This document shows, piece by piece, positions 1 to 6,984 of a stretch of DNA of 11,797 bases (its first letter is position 1; every line of letters begins with the position of its first letter). The notes below the pieces were generated by a model, which did no database searches, was not told the DNA's origin, and saw only the letters and a list, made by a program, of their open reading frames with translations. This stretch comes from an uncultured Granulosicoccus sp. Its GTDB lineage: Bacteria > Pseudomonadota > Gammaproteobacteria > Granulosicoccales > Granulosicoccaceae. The stretch covers positions 1-11,797 of the forward strand of contig CALLPU010000524.1 in the NCBI GenBank assembly GCA_938016235.1. The letters run 5' to 3'. Position numbers and translations under genes: made by a program.

Positions 1-2
1 CG

Positions 3-191
3 CGTGAATTGCTGGCGCGAGCAGGAGCAACGAGCAACAGCGACACCGCCAGGAATTTCTGGTTGGACAGATGCCAGTATCAAAAAGAATCGGTCAGACG
101 ACGCGTTACCGAGTCGGACGATTTGCTTAGGACACTTACAGATGAAAACACAGATTTCCTCAATGCCTTGTTCAAACGGCTCGAGCGGTAA
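3..191 (+). CDS. C-terminal fragment of an unidentified protein, possibly MarR-like regulator (5' cut by window edge)
   Basis: An open frame enters from the left edge and ends at TAA 189-191, giving about 62 residues. The visible part is charged and probably helical: an RRR run, then an acidic ESDD segment, then a final helix ending FKRLER. An acidic/leucine-rich last helix of the type LTDEN..FLNALFKRL is reminiscent of the dimerisation helix that closes MarR-family regulators, and a MarR repressor would fit near a drug-efflux gene. The resemblance is weak, however, and the DNA-binding part lies outside the window. A TTG at position 9 could in principle be a start, but there is no Shine-Dalgarno site, so I read this as the end of a longer gene. 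The function should be treated as unknown. Confidence 0.45.
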   Translation, partial: RELLARAGATSNSDTARNFWLDRCQYQKESVRRRVTESDDLLRTLTDENTDFLNALFKRLER

Positions 192-198
192 CATAGTT

Positions 199-236
199 TC
201 TGGACCACTCGTCTGGACCACTCGTCGGACCACTTG
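199..236. repeat. 13-base tandem repeat, three copies
   Basis: The unit TCTGGACCACTCG occurs at 199-211 and exactly again at 212-224. A third, diverged 12-base copy (TCGGACCACTTG) follows at 225-236, and the start of a fourth (TCTGG) comes next. The array begins 8 bases after the stop codon of the upstream gene, so it is non-coding. It could be a slippage product or a cluster of protein-binding sites; nothing in the sequence decides between these. Confidence 0.85.
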
Positions 237-680
237 TCTGGCATATGAAGCTAACGGTTGAGATCTGATCTAACTGGAAGCCTTGTCGGGAAAGAAAGCG
301 CTTGATTGCGCAAGCAGAGAATTTCAACGGTAGTGTTGCACTGGCAATTAGTATCAAACGTTGACGTCCATGCGGGTAATTTTCGCAGATAAGTGGTGAA
401 TCGTTAAACGCTGATATGCGTGCTCTGGCCATCGATGATAGACAGGTTGTTGGAATTACATTCATGGCAGAGCTGTGGGGGACTGAAAGCTCCACAACTG
501 TGCCAACTCAATTATCAACACTTTCAGGTGTGAGTGGTTTGTCGTTGTATGGCATCTGATGGTGGATTCCTGCGAGGCCGCCCCCGGATTCCGTTTCACG
601 GGTTGATCGTAGTTATTAATGTGTTTGAGTGTCTCAGGCTACAGATCGGCAGGCTCGTGCAATCGATGCGAGTTTCCTGA
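237..680. other. Gene-poor intergenic stretch, no supported gene
   Basis: No reading frame here has a good start with a ribosome binding site or a recognisable domain. The longest plus-strand stretch, 374-559, is open for about 60 codons with an ATG at 416; its translation (..MRALAIDDRQVVGITF..) looks protein-like but matches no family I know. A shorter frame ending at 353 reads LIAQAENFNGSVALAI, faintly like the N-terminus of acyl-CoA ligases; this is too short to claim. Together with the carrier-like relic downstream, the stretch may be eroded coding DNA. The minus-strand frames look like shadows. I see no terminator with a T tract. Confidence 0.5.
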
Positions 681-893
681 AATTTCCATGACAGTGGCTC
701 GGTAACACCCACCAAAGCCCGCTTAGAACGCGGCCTAGGCAGGTCAGTCGTATCTACTAATTCCTGGCGAACCACGATTGCAAACAGGCTTGAAGAGAAG
801 TTTGGCCGTGCGCTTAACAGCGACATCGAAGTGGTGCGATTGCCAGCAGCATCGTTGGTATCTGACGGGTTATCATTCTTGAAAGATAGGTAG
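681..893 (+). pseudogene. Possible relic of an acyl/peptidyl carrier protein domain
   Basis: This frame runs from a TGA at 678-680 to TAG at 891-893 and has no start codon with a ribosome binding site. Its second half reads IANRLEEKFGRALNSDIEVV followed by RLPAASLVSDGLSFLKDR. This matches the spacing of helices 2 to 4 of polyketide-type carrier domains, where a helix of the form ELRNRLEExxG is followed by a short segment and a final helix. The region before it (GLGRSVVS) sits where the GxDSL phosphopantetheine motif should be. The aspartate is absent and spacing is off, so it could not be modified. Base composition is ordinary. I judge it an eroded carrier domain, but the similarity is from memory of the family pattern only and could be chance. 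Confidence 0.33.
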
Positions 894-963
894 ACTCCGA
901 CAGTGCCGGCTTCAAATTCTGCCCATTCTTTGTTCGCTATTCAATTCTAAAGTTTTTCGGCTT

Positions 964-2169
964 ATGCGCTTACCCGTCATTTTCATCTTCGCAACTATTG
1001 TTCTCGACTCTATGGGTATTGGCATCATTATGCCTGTCATGCCAGATCTCATTCGGGAAGTAGGTAACGTCGATTTGAGTGAAGCTGCCTTGTGGGGAGG
1101 CACACTGACTGTTGTGTTTGCAATCAACCAGTTTCTTTTTTCTCCTGTTATTGGCGGTATCTCTGATACGTATGGACGACGGCCCGTGCTAATCATCGCG
1201 CTGTTCGTAATGGCGCTGGATTACTTGGTTATGGGTCTTGCTCATGCAATGTGGTTGCTGTTTCTGGGGCGCTTTGTAGGCGGTATTACAGCCGCAACCC
1301 AATCAACTGCATCAGCCTATATGGCAGATATTTCCACCAAGGAAGACAAGGCGAAAAACTTTGGATTATTAGGTGCAGCGTTTGGATTAGGTTTCATATT
1401 GGGGCCCATAGTAGGTGGTCTTTTATCGGAATATGGGTCCAGAGCTCCGTTTTTCGCCGCGGCGGCAATAGCGTCTGCCAACATGATATTCGGCTACTTT
1501 GTGTTGCCAGAAACTGTTACCGACGCTACGCGACGCAAGTTTGAATGGCGTCGAGCAAACCCCTTCGGCGCATTCAAGCAGATGAAGAAACTACCCGGCA
1601 TCATGCCAATGCTGTTGGTGTTTCTCCTGCTCAGTATTGCGTTTTTCGTATATCCATCGATCTGGGCGTTTTTCGGTCGCGCTCAATTCAACTGGGGTGC
1701 TCGAATGGTTGGGATGAGCCTAGCAGCTTATGGGCTGGGTATTGTCATCGTGCAGGGTTTTTTAATTCGTCCCATTCTTACTCGTTTTGGGGAGCAGGCC
1801 ACAGCCATCTTTGGCATGAGCATGCACCTTGTTACATTTACAGCCTATCAGTTTATGACAGAGACTTGGCACGTGTTTGCTTTCATGCCTTTAAGTGTTT
1901 TTAGCGCAGTCGCTGTTCCTGCTTTGCAGGGATTGATGAGTAACAGTGTGGCTGACAACGCGCAAGGTGAGCTCCAGGGGGCGATGGGCTCACTGACAGC
2001 ATTGGCAACGATAATCAGTCCACTCGTAATGACACAAGTGTTCGGCTTCTTTACAAGCGATGATGCACCCGTGTACTTGCCTTCAGCACCGTTTCTTTTG
2101 TCGGCTTTGTCTATCTTGGTGGCACTGTTGATATTCCGTTCCTGGAAACCTCAGCCAGTTGTCGCCTAG
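964..2169 (+). CDS. MFS efflux transporter, TCR/Tet family (TetA-like)
   Basis: A 401-residue inner-membrane major facilitator protein, the normal length for TetA-type drug:proton antiporters, with about 12 hydrophobic segments. The N-terminus LDSMGIGIIMPVMPDLIRE is the classic first helix of the TetA group. Motif A follows between helices 2 and 3 (GGISDTYGRRPVL, about residues 60-75), and the antiporter motif C lies in helix 5 (GLLGAAFGLGFILGPIVGG, about 134-152). A charged central loop (TRRKFEWRRANP, about 194-205) separates the two halves. By family it should export a drug or other small hydrophobic compound in exchange for protons; tetracycline itself cannot be claimed. The ATG at 964 lacks a clear Shine-Dalgarno site, but the first helix starts immediately after it and the next ATG would remove half of that helix. 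It is followed after 274 bases by the dioxygenase on the same strand. Confidence 0.93.
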   Translation: MRLPVIFIFATIVLDSMGIGIIMPVMPDLIREVGNVDLSEAALWGGTLTVVFAINQFLFSPVIGGISDTYGRRPVLIIALFVMALDYLVMGLAHAMWLLFLGRFVGGITAATQSTASAYMADISTKEDKAKNFGLLGAAFGLGFILGPIVGGLLSEYGSRAPFFAAAAIASANMIFGYFVLPETVTDATRRKFEWRRANPFGAFKQMKKLPGIMPMLLVFLLLSIAFFVYPSIWAFFGRAQFNWGARMVGMSLAAYGLGIVIVQGFLIRPILTRFGEQATAIFGMSMHLVTFTAYQFMTETWHVFAFMPLSVFSAVAVPALQGLMSNSVADNAQGELQGAMGSLTALATIISPLVMTQVFGFFTSDDAPVYLPSAPFLLSALSILVALLIFRSWKPQPVVA

Positions 2170-2362
2170 ACGGGGTCGCCCAGGCAGAACAAAAAGAGTT
2201 TTCAAAATAAGCCTCCTCAACATTAGCTGCGTGACTCACTGAGAAAGTATCTGCCTGATTGCACTCATATCGCTCAGAGTTGAAAGGCTTGAGGAACTAT
2301 CTAATCGTCTGAAGATAGAGAGTCAGTACGATACATGTCGGTTACACTTGTCGTACTCTGGA

Positions 2363-2391
2363 TTGACGCGAATGTCAAACGCGCTGAGAAT
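2363..2391 (+). promoter_or_regulatory. Operator-like palindrome TTGAC-N6-GTCAA overlapping a possible promoter
   Basis: A perfect 5-base inverted repeat, TTGAC (2363-2367) and GTCAA (2374-2378), is separated by six bases. The left arm is also a fair -35 box (TTGACG 2363-2368), and 17 bases later GAGAAT (2386-2391) is a mediocre -10. The start codon of the dioxygenase lies about 50 bases downstream. A dimeric repressor bound here would cover the -35 region. The 274-base gap after the transporter suggests the dioxygenase has its own promoter. No regulator can be assigned from the sequence. Confidence 0.4.
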
Positions 2392-2443
2392 TTGATAGTG
2401 AATGAGAGTTAATTACGCTCGCCAAATCGCACAGGACACATAG

Positions 2444-3070
2444 ATGACTATTGAAAACAAAACACGCCGTTTTATCCTGTTGGCATTGACCAGCCTGTTT
2501 GGCGGCTTTACCTTCGTTGGACGAGCAATTGCGGACACTCGAACCCCTAAAGCTGCTGAGGGACCGTTTTACCCAACGCCGTCTATGCGAGTGCCGGATA
2601 CTGACAACGATCTGGTAAAGATACAAGGGGAGGTTGAAGAGGCTGGTGGTGAGATCATCACGTTGCGAGGTATTGTGACCGATAGATATGCTCGGCCACT
2701 TGTCGGGCATCGCGTTGAAATCTGGCAGTGCGATGTCAATGGCAAGTACTTGCACACGGGGGATAATCGAAATCTCGCCTATGATCAGGCATTCCAGGGG
2801 TTTGGCCATGACATGACGGATGACAACGGGGCATATATCTTTCGCACCATCAAGCCAACCACTTACCCGGGGCGTACGCCACACATCCATGTCAAGGTTT
2901 GCGAGGGTGATCGTGAATTGTTGACCACGCAGTTTTACATCAAAGGGCAAGCGAATAACGCACAAGACAGCCTTTTCAATCGTTTGTCAGCAGTGGAAAT
3001 TGACAGGGTATCGATGGATTTCGTCGAAGGTGAAGGAGGCACAGAGGCGACAGTCAACATCGTAGCCTGA
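2444..3070 (+). CDS. Exported intradiol ring-cleavage dioxygenase (protocatechuate 3,4-dioxygenase-like)
   Basis: A 208-residue protein of the non-heme Fe(III) intradiol dioxygenase family, which cleaves catechol-type rings between the two hydroxyls using O2. The signature region covers about residues 75-102 (LRGIVTDRYARPLVGHRVEI, then WQCDVNGKY). All four expected iron ligands are visible: Tyr102, Tyr141 (in TYPGR), His147 and His149 (HIH). Residues 1-30 form a signal peptide with a twin-arginine-like start (KTRRFILLAL), a hydrophobic core and an AIA cleavage site, so it probably acts outside the cytoplasm, possibly Tat-exported and folded with its metal. AGGA at 2433-2436 lies 7 bases before the ATG. 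It stands alone, without the alpha/beta partner or downstream enzymes of the classical protocatechuate pathway, so the substrate is unknown. It ends 64 bases from the convergent LOG-family gene. Confidence 0.92.
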   Translation: MTIENKTRRFILLALTSLFGGFTFVGRAIADTRTPKAAEGPFYPTPSMRVPDTDNDLVKIQGEVEEAGGEIITLRGIVTDRYARPLVGHRVEIWQCDVNGKYLHTGDNRNLAYDQAFQGFGHDMTDDNGAYIFRTIKPTTYPGRTPHIHVKVCEGDRELLTTQFYIKGQANNAQDSLFNRLSAVEIDRVSMDFVEGEGGTEATVNIVA

Positions 3071-3134
3071 CACAGTGCATCAAACAATTAGTGTAAGGGA
3101 TGGTCTTCCAGATATTTCCAATAGGCGGCAATCA

Positions 3135-3716
3135 TCAATATCCGGGCGAAACTGCCAACTTGGGCTTGTAACTGACGTCAGCCGCTTTTAGTAAGTCCAG
3201 TAATGCTGAGGGATCCGTATGTGATTGTGCAAGCTCTCGATGAGCAGGCCTGATGAAGCCTGACTGTACGGCTTGGTCGAGGAAGGTAAACAGGCTGTCA
3301 TAGTAGCCGCCGACATTGAGAAATCCTAGTGGTTTGGCATGTACACCCAGTTGTGTCCATGTCCATACTTCAAATATCTCTTCCAGTGTGCCGAGTCCAC
3401 CGGGTAAGGCAATGAACGCATCGGAGGCTTCAGCCATGGCCATCTTTCGTGTATGCATACTGTCCACAATGCGAAGCTCACTGAGTCTGGTGTGTGCGAT
3501 TTCGAGCTCAGCCAGGGCTTCTGGCAATATACCTATAACTGACCCGCCAGCGTCGAGCGCGGCATCGGCAACGGCTCCCATTAGTCCTACCGTGGCGCCA
3601 CCGTAAACCAGTGTCATGTTTCGTTGAGCTGCTTCACGGCCCAGTGACTGGGCGGCCTCGCGATAAATAACCTTGCTGCCATTACTGCTGCCGGTGAACA
3701 CACATACTGAATTCAT
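3135..3716 (-). CDS. LOG-family protein (TIGR00730-type Rossmann fold; putative nucleoside 5'-monophosphate phosphoribohydrolase)
   Basis: A 193-residue cytoplasmic protein, the normal length for the LOG (LONELY GUY) family. The N-terminal strand and loop (VCVFTGSSNG, residues 4-13) and LVYGGATVGLMGAVADAAL (36-54) form the nucleotide-binding Rossmann fold. The family hallmarks SMHTRKMAM (86-94) and PGGLGTLEE (105-113) are intact. Characterised members hydrolyse cytokinin riboside 5'-monophosphate or other purine nucleoside 5'-monophosphates to base and ribose 5-phosphate; the physiological role in most bacteria is unsettled. The ATG lacks a clear Shine-Dalgarno site, but the family N-terminus begins directly there. 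It starts 51 bases after the stop codon of the upstream SnoaL-like gene on the same strand, so the two may be cotranscribed and translation may depend on that. Confidence 0.92.
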   Translation of the reverse strand: MNSVCVFTGSSNGSKVIYREAAQSLGREAAQRNMTLVYGGATVGLMGAVADAALDAGGSVIGILPEALAELEIAHTRLSELRIVDSMHTRKMAMAEASDAFIALPGGLGTLEEIFEVWTWTQLGVHAKPLGFLNVGGYYDSLFTFLDQAVQSGFIRPAHRELAQSHTDPSALLDLLKAADVSYKPKLAVSPGY

Positions 3717-3767
3717 AAATAGGTCTATTGGTGATAAGTTGAGTCTGTAGTTTAGTAGCCAGACGGA

Positions 3768-4925
3768 TTAGCGTGTCTGCCCCAGACGCGCCTTGCTTAT
3801 TTGCATCATGACATCGAATTCATTGAATAGCTGCCACTCCTGAACGACTATAAAATCCCTGATCCGCCATTGAGTAATACCCCAGATCTGGCACCGGGCC
3901 TGACTGGGTTTACGATACAAGGTACCACCTGTGTGGGTACCTTCTGCACTCCAGCGTGTCGAAATCAGATAGCCTTCTTCGTCGTTACCCATCCAATACA
4001 CCTCATCCACTTGCAGCGTCAGATCGGGAAAGGTTGTTTTGATGGCATTCACATAGGCTCGATACGCATCAGTTCCTGAAAACGATCGCTCGGTCGTACC
4101 TTCAAATTCGAAGCCGGGTGCGTAGTGTCTGTCGATGGTTGAACCGTCGTCGTTCCAGATGTTGTCATGGAGTTGTCGCGAATAGGCGTCGGGATCAAAT
4201 CCGTCTACCGGGTCCAATTCAGCTATAGTTTGGTCAGGAGACACTGCTGCGCTCATCTGACTCCAGATTTGATCGGTTCTGGGCCAGCCGGCTGGAGGCT
4301 CGGCGATGAGTCGTTCCGCTTCTTTCCAGAGATCGATCCCAAGCTGCTGCAGCATGGCTGACGTGTTATACAGAACATGCTCAAGAAAGATGTCGTTTCT
4401 GAGTGCTACACAATTGGCTATCACCAGGAAATTGACCCTCGCATGGGTTGCATCGCCATATCGACTGGGTTGTGAGTTGGTGCCAACGATACGGGTCAGG
4501 TGAGAGGTATGAAAGCCGATGTCGTCATCACCAGCCCAGATGACTTCCTCGGCGTCAAGGAGAATGTCAGGAAATGCAGCGGTAGTGTGATAGGTGTCAG
4601 CAATGATTTTTTGGTTGCCTACCTGCAAGCCATAGTCGTCATACACTAGGCAGTCGGAGGCATAACAGTCCGCGATGTAATCAACGTCACGCAGTTCGGT
4701 TTCCCAGATTCGATGGGTGATCCGGACAATGTAATCAATGATGTTTCGATAATCAGGGTCAAAGCCCTCTAAAGCCTGCTTTGGACCGAACTCATTGGGA
4801 ATTCGATGTGCACGGTTCTGGGTATAGGACTTCAGGGAAAAGTCGTAACGGCTGGGCATATGTTTGCGTGTCAGCGGCGACGCAGGATGATGCGTAGCGG
4901 TACGACTCGGGATGAAACGTTTCAC
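3768..4925 (-). CDS. Two-domain SnoaL-like / ester cyclase-family protein (NTF2-like fold)
   Basis: A 385-residue soluble protein with two tandem SnoaL-like domains of the NTF2-like cone fold, at about residues 60-195 and 248-370. The internal duplication is visible directly: TAAFPDILLDAEEVIWAGDD (115-134) pairs with TTFPDLTLQVDEVYWMGNDE (297-316), and each is followed by a strand such as HLTRIVGT or RWSAEGTH. SnoaL relatives include polyketide cyclases that catalyse intramolecular aldol condensation, but many relatives have no known activity and no substrate can be given here. The start is GTG at 4923-4925, chosen because AGGAG lies 7 bases upstream on the minus strand; the internal ATG at codon 23 has no such site. 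The residues before it do not look like a signal peptide. The LOG-family gene lies 51 bases downstream and is a likely operon partner. Confidence 0.85.
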   Translation of the reverse strand: MKRFIPSRTATHHPASPLTRKHMPSRYDFSLKSYTQNRAHRIPNEFGPKQALEGFDPDYRNIIDYIVRITHRIWETELRDVDYIADCYASDCLVYDDYGLQVGNQKIIADTYHTTAAFPDILLDAEEVIWAGDDDIGFHTSHLTRIVGTNSQPSRYGDATHARVNFLVIANCVALRNDIFLEHVLYNTSAMLQQLGIDLWKEAERLIAEPPAGWPRTDQIWSQMSAAVSPDQTIAELDPVDGFDPDAYSRQLHDNIWNDDGSTIDRHYAPGFEFEGTTERSFSGTDAYRAYVNAIKTTFPDLTLQVDEVYWMGNDEEGYLISTRWSAEGTHTGGTLYRKPSQARCQIWGITQWRIRDFIVVQEWQLFNEFDVMMQISKARLGQTR

Positions 4926-5054
4926 GGCAGCGCTCCTAAAAGAGTGATCAAATCAAGCACTTCTCTCGCTGGTCCTTACAGCATATCGAGTATAACCAGC
5001 CTGAACGCGAGTTTCCTTGATCTTTCCAGCGATTGTTTACAGTACCCATTCACG

Positions 5055-5306
5055 AACCGCGAGCGATTTGTCTGTCTCACGGGAGGGGCTACCGACGCAC
5101 AGTATCTGCTGTGTGAGCAGGATCGGATTGTCGGAATCTCCGGGTTCACCGTAAGACCAGCCAGAGCCCGACGAGAGAAGCCGAAAGTACCAGCTCTCAC
5201 GTCGGCAAAGATAGATCGCATCATGGCGCTGGAGCCCGATCTGGTAGCTGATCTATCTCAGAAGGTAACCACCATTCATTGGGTAGCAAATGAGACGGCC
5301 GGTTAA
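5055..5306 (+). pseudogene. Remnant of a BtuF-like cobalamin/iron-siderophore ABC transporter substrate-binding protein
   Basis: From about 5064 the plus-strand frame reads RFVCLTGGATDAQYLLCEQD, RIVGISGFTVRP and KPKVPALTSAKIDRIMALEP, then DLV. This is the N-terminal lobe pattern of BtuF/FhuD-type periplasmic binding proteins (RIVSLTxxxTExLxxLGxxDRIVGVSxxxxxP, then KIDxILALKPDLV). Only about 60-70 of the usual 250 or more residues are present. After DLV the pattern is lost (ADLSQKVTTIHWVANETAG) and the frame stops at 5304-5306. No start codon with a ribosome binding site precedes the similarity, although the frame is open back to an ATG at 4806, inside the antisense SnoaL-like gene. No permease or ATPase gene is nearby. 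It points at the 3' end of the methyltransferase gene, 16 bases away. I regard it as a dead fragment truncated at both ends. Confidence 0.72.
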
Positions 5307-5322
5307 ATTGTATGAAGCAGTA

Positions 5323-6081
5323 TTAGCTGGCCACCTCTGTTGCCACGCAATGATCACTGATGCCTTTGTGGATTACTTTTCTGTTGATGAACTCGGTTGT
5401 TTCACTAATCACTGCAGGCTGCCTCTCGACAACCGTTGGGTTGGTAAGGCAGTCAATCACCTGTTGTTTCTCGGCGATAATGAATGCGGCCATGTTTTTC
5501 CTCGGGCGCCATTGATGCTTGATTGCAAAGCCACTCGCTACCAATTCATTCACGAGTTGTTCCTCTTTGAAGACCTTGACGGTGGGAAACAGGCCCAGTG
5601 CTCTACCTACGGGGATTAGATATTTGAAGAACATGGCGTTATCGCCCATACATGCCGTGCTGGATATGAATACGCCACCGGGTTTGAGTAAACGAAAAAC
5701 CTTCTCCGTTACAGCTTCTCTATTCGCAAGGAGATGCAATATGCTCAAGCCCAGAACTACGTCGAAGGACCCGTCTTCTACATCAATGGATTCGATACTT
5801 GCTTTTTCAAAAGTGACATTCTTGATGTTTTGCGCGCTAGCCTGGCTTCTCGCAAATTTCAGCATTTTCTCGGAAACATCGATGGCGTGAATGTGCTGTA
5901 CATAGGGTGCATGCGCGATAGCAGTACCACCTGTCCCGCAACCAAATTCCAGTACCCTGGCATCGGGGTTGAAGAACTGGCGAGAAGCGTCAAGTTTTCG
6001 CCGGTAGGCTTCCGGATCCTTGATGGGTGAACGGTAGTATCGCGAAGCCATGCGATCCCAAAAACGGCTTTCATCTTTCAT
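5323..6081 (-). CDS. Class I SAM-dependent methyltransferase
   Basis: A 252-residue cytoplasmic methyltransferase of the Methyltransf_11/25 type. Motif I, which binds SAM, is VLEFGCGTGG (43-52); the acidic residue at the end of strand 2 is Asp68 (HAIDVS); SFDVVLGLSILHLL (105-118) is the motif IV region; and LLKPGG (131-136) is the family loop before strand 5. The start is firm: AAGGAG lies 8 bases before the ATG, inside the 19-base gap to the upstream methyltransferase, so the pair is an operon. The acceptor molecule cannot be read from sequence. The fold should end near residue 205 (AAFIIAEK); the 47-residue tail that follows has no family counterpart that I know and may be a lineage-specific extension or read-through of a lost stop codon. 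Confidence 0.9.
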   Translation of the reverse strand: MKDESRFWDRMASRYYRSPIKDPEAYRRKLDASRQFFNPDARVLEFGCGTGGTAIAHAPYVQHIHAIDVSEKMLKFARSQASAQNIKNVTFEKASIESIDVEDGSFDVVLGLSILHLLANREAVTEKVFRLLKPGGVFISSTACMGDNAMFFKYLIPVGRALGLFPTVKVFKEEQLVNELVASGFAIKHQWRPRKNMAAFIIAEKQQVIDCLTNPTVVERQPAVISETTEFINRKVIHKGISDHCVATEVAS

Positions 6082-6100
6082 GGGGGTTTCTCCTTGTTAA

Positions 6101-6889
6101 CTAGTCTGTTGAAAAATCATGCGCTCGTCGCGCCACAACGGGTTTGATGGCTGTCATTGCCAGGCTAAGTTGATGCAGTCGCGAACCGCTGTCTATTATC
6201 AGAGGTTCAACATTTTCGAACGCATGCTGACTAAGCCAGTCTTGCATCAACGGCTCGGTGACTGTATGCGTGCGCCATTTCATCTGAATCCATCTTCCTG
6301 CCAGCGATCGACGGGTACAACACAGGACGATTAAACCTCCTGGCTTTAGAACTCGGTACATTTCATTAAGGGCCATGCCAGGATCTGCCAGATGTTCCAG
6401 CACATGGGCAGCGATTACTACATCCTGTGAATCGTCGGCGTAGGGTAATTTACGAATGTCTGCGACTCTCAAATCTACTGCCACACCGGCTTCATCGAAT
6501 GCACCGCGTGCCTGTCGAATCATCTCGACAGAGATATCGACGGCACTGAGCTGGATAGGTTTGGAATGCATTCCTGCTAAAGCTCTTGATAGCGTTGCTG
6601 TGCCCGCGCCACATTCCAATACACGTATCGGGGTGTTGGACCTGAACGAAGCTAGTCGTTTGTATAGTTTGGCAGCAAGAGACTGGTAAGCCCCGGCTAC
6701 TCCCAGCCGCGTCAACGTTTCCTGCCAGTTCGCGGCTTCTCCGTCGTAGCGCTCAGTGAGTTCCGACACACTGTGCGCACGACGTTCAATAGACAATCGC
6801 CAACTGCCTACCCATCGAGATGCCACAGGTATCAATCCGCCGTGGTCCACTCTGCTCAACGGAATGACGCTATAATTTTGATCGTACAT
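6101..6889 (-). CDS. Class I SAM-dependent methyltransferase, first gene of the pair
   Basis: A 262-residue methyltransferase of the Methyltransf_11 type. Motif I is RVLECGAGTATLS (89-101); the acidic residue is Asp118 (SAVDIS); ADDSQDVVIAAHVLEHLADP (151-170) covers motif IV; and VLKPGG (180-185) closes the core. Its closest neighbour is the second methyltransferase 19 bases downstream; the two differ in sequence, so they may act on successive or different sites of one product. The annotated ATG has no good Shine-Dalgarno site, and about 40 residues precede the region where related proteins begin (SELTERYDGEAANWQ). An internal GTG at codon 41 is an alternative start, also without a good ribosome binding site. 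The gene runs divergently from a LysR-type regulator 95 bases away, the usual layout for LysR control. Confidence 0.88.
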   Translation of the reverse strand: MYDQNYSVIPLSRVDHGGLIPVASRWVGSWRLSIERRAHSVSELTERYDGEAANWQETLTRLGVAGAYQSLAAKLYKRLASFRSNTPIRVLECGAGTATLSRALAGMHSKPIQLSAVDISVEMIRQARGAFDEAGVAVDLRVADIRKLPYADDSQDVVIAAHVLEHLADPGMALNEMYRVLKPGGLIVLCCTRRSLAGRWIQMKWRTHTVTEPLMQDWLSQHAFENVEPLIIDSGSRLHQLSLAMTAIKPVVARRAHDFSTD

Positions 6890-6984
6890 GGCTGTTTTCG
6901 ATACCAGATGATGTGTTGCTGTTCAGGTGAGGCATTGTATTAGCTGGCACACGAAAGCAGATCGGCCAGAAATGTTCATCAGCT
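6890..6984. promoter_or_regulatory. Divergent promoter region between the methyltransferase pair and the LysR gene
   Basis: The 95-base gap must carry the start signals of both divergent genes. On the minus strand TACAAT (complement of 6934-6939) is a good -10 box for the methyltransferases, but no good -35 lies at the usual distance, which suits activator dependence. An inverted repeat CTGGC (6944-6948) and GCCAG (6965-6969) lies just upstream of that -10 and between it and the LysR start, a plausible operator position. I cannot single out one T-N11-A LysR box by eye. The assignment rests on the divergent layout. Confidence 0.4.

Noticed and set aside
279..353. Short plus-strand frame reading LIAQAENFNGSVALAI, reminiscent of acyl-CoA ligase N-termini
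   Set aside because: Only about 20 residues resemble anything; no further ligase motif follows in any frame, so no call was made.
172..495. Minus-strand frame of 107 codons across the tandem repeat
   Set aside because: No ribosome binding site, no recognisable motif, and it runs through the repeat array; not supported as a gene.
4806..5054. 5' part of the long plus-strand frame that leads into the BtuF-like fragment
   Set aside because: It overlaps the strongly supported antisense SnoaL-like gene, has no ribosome binding site and shows no family pattern before about 5055.
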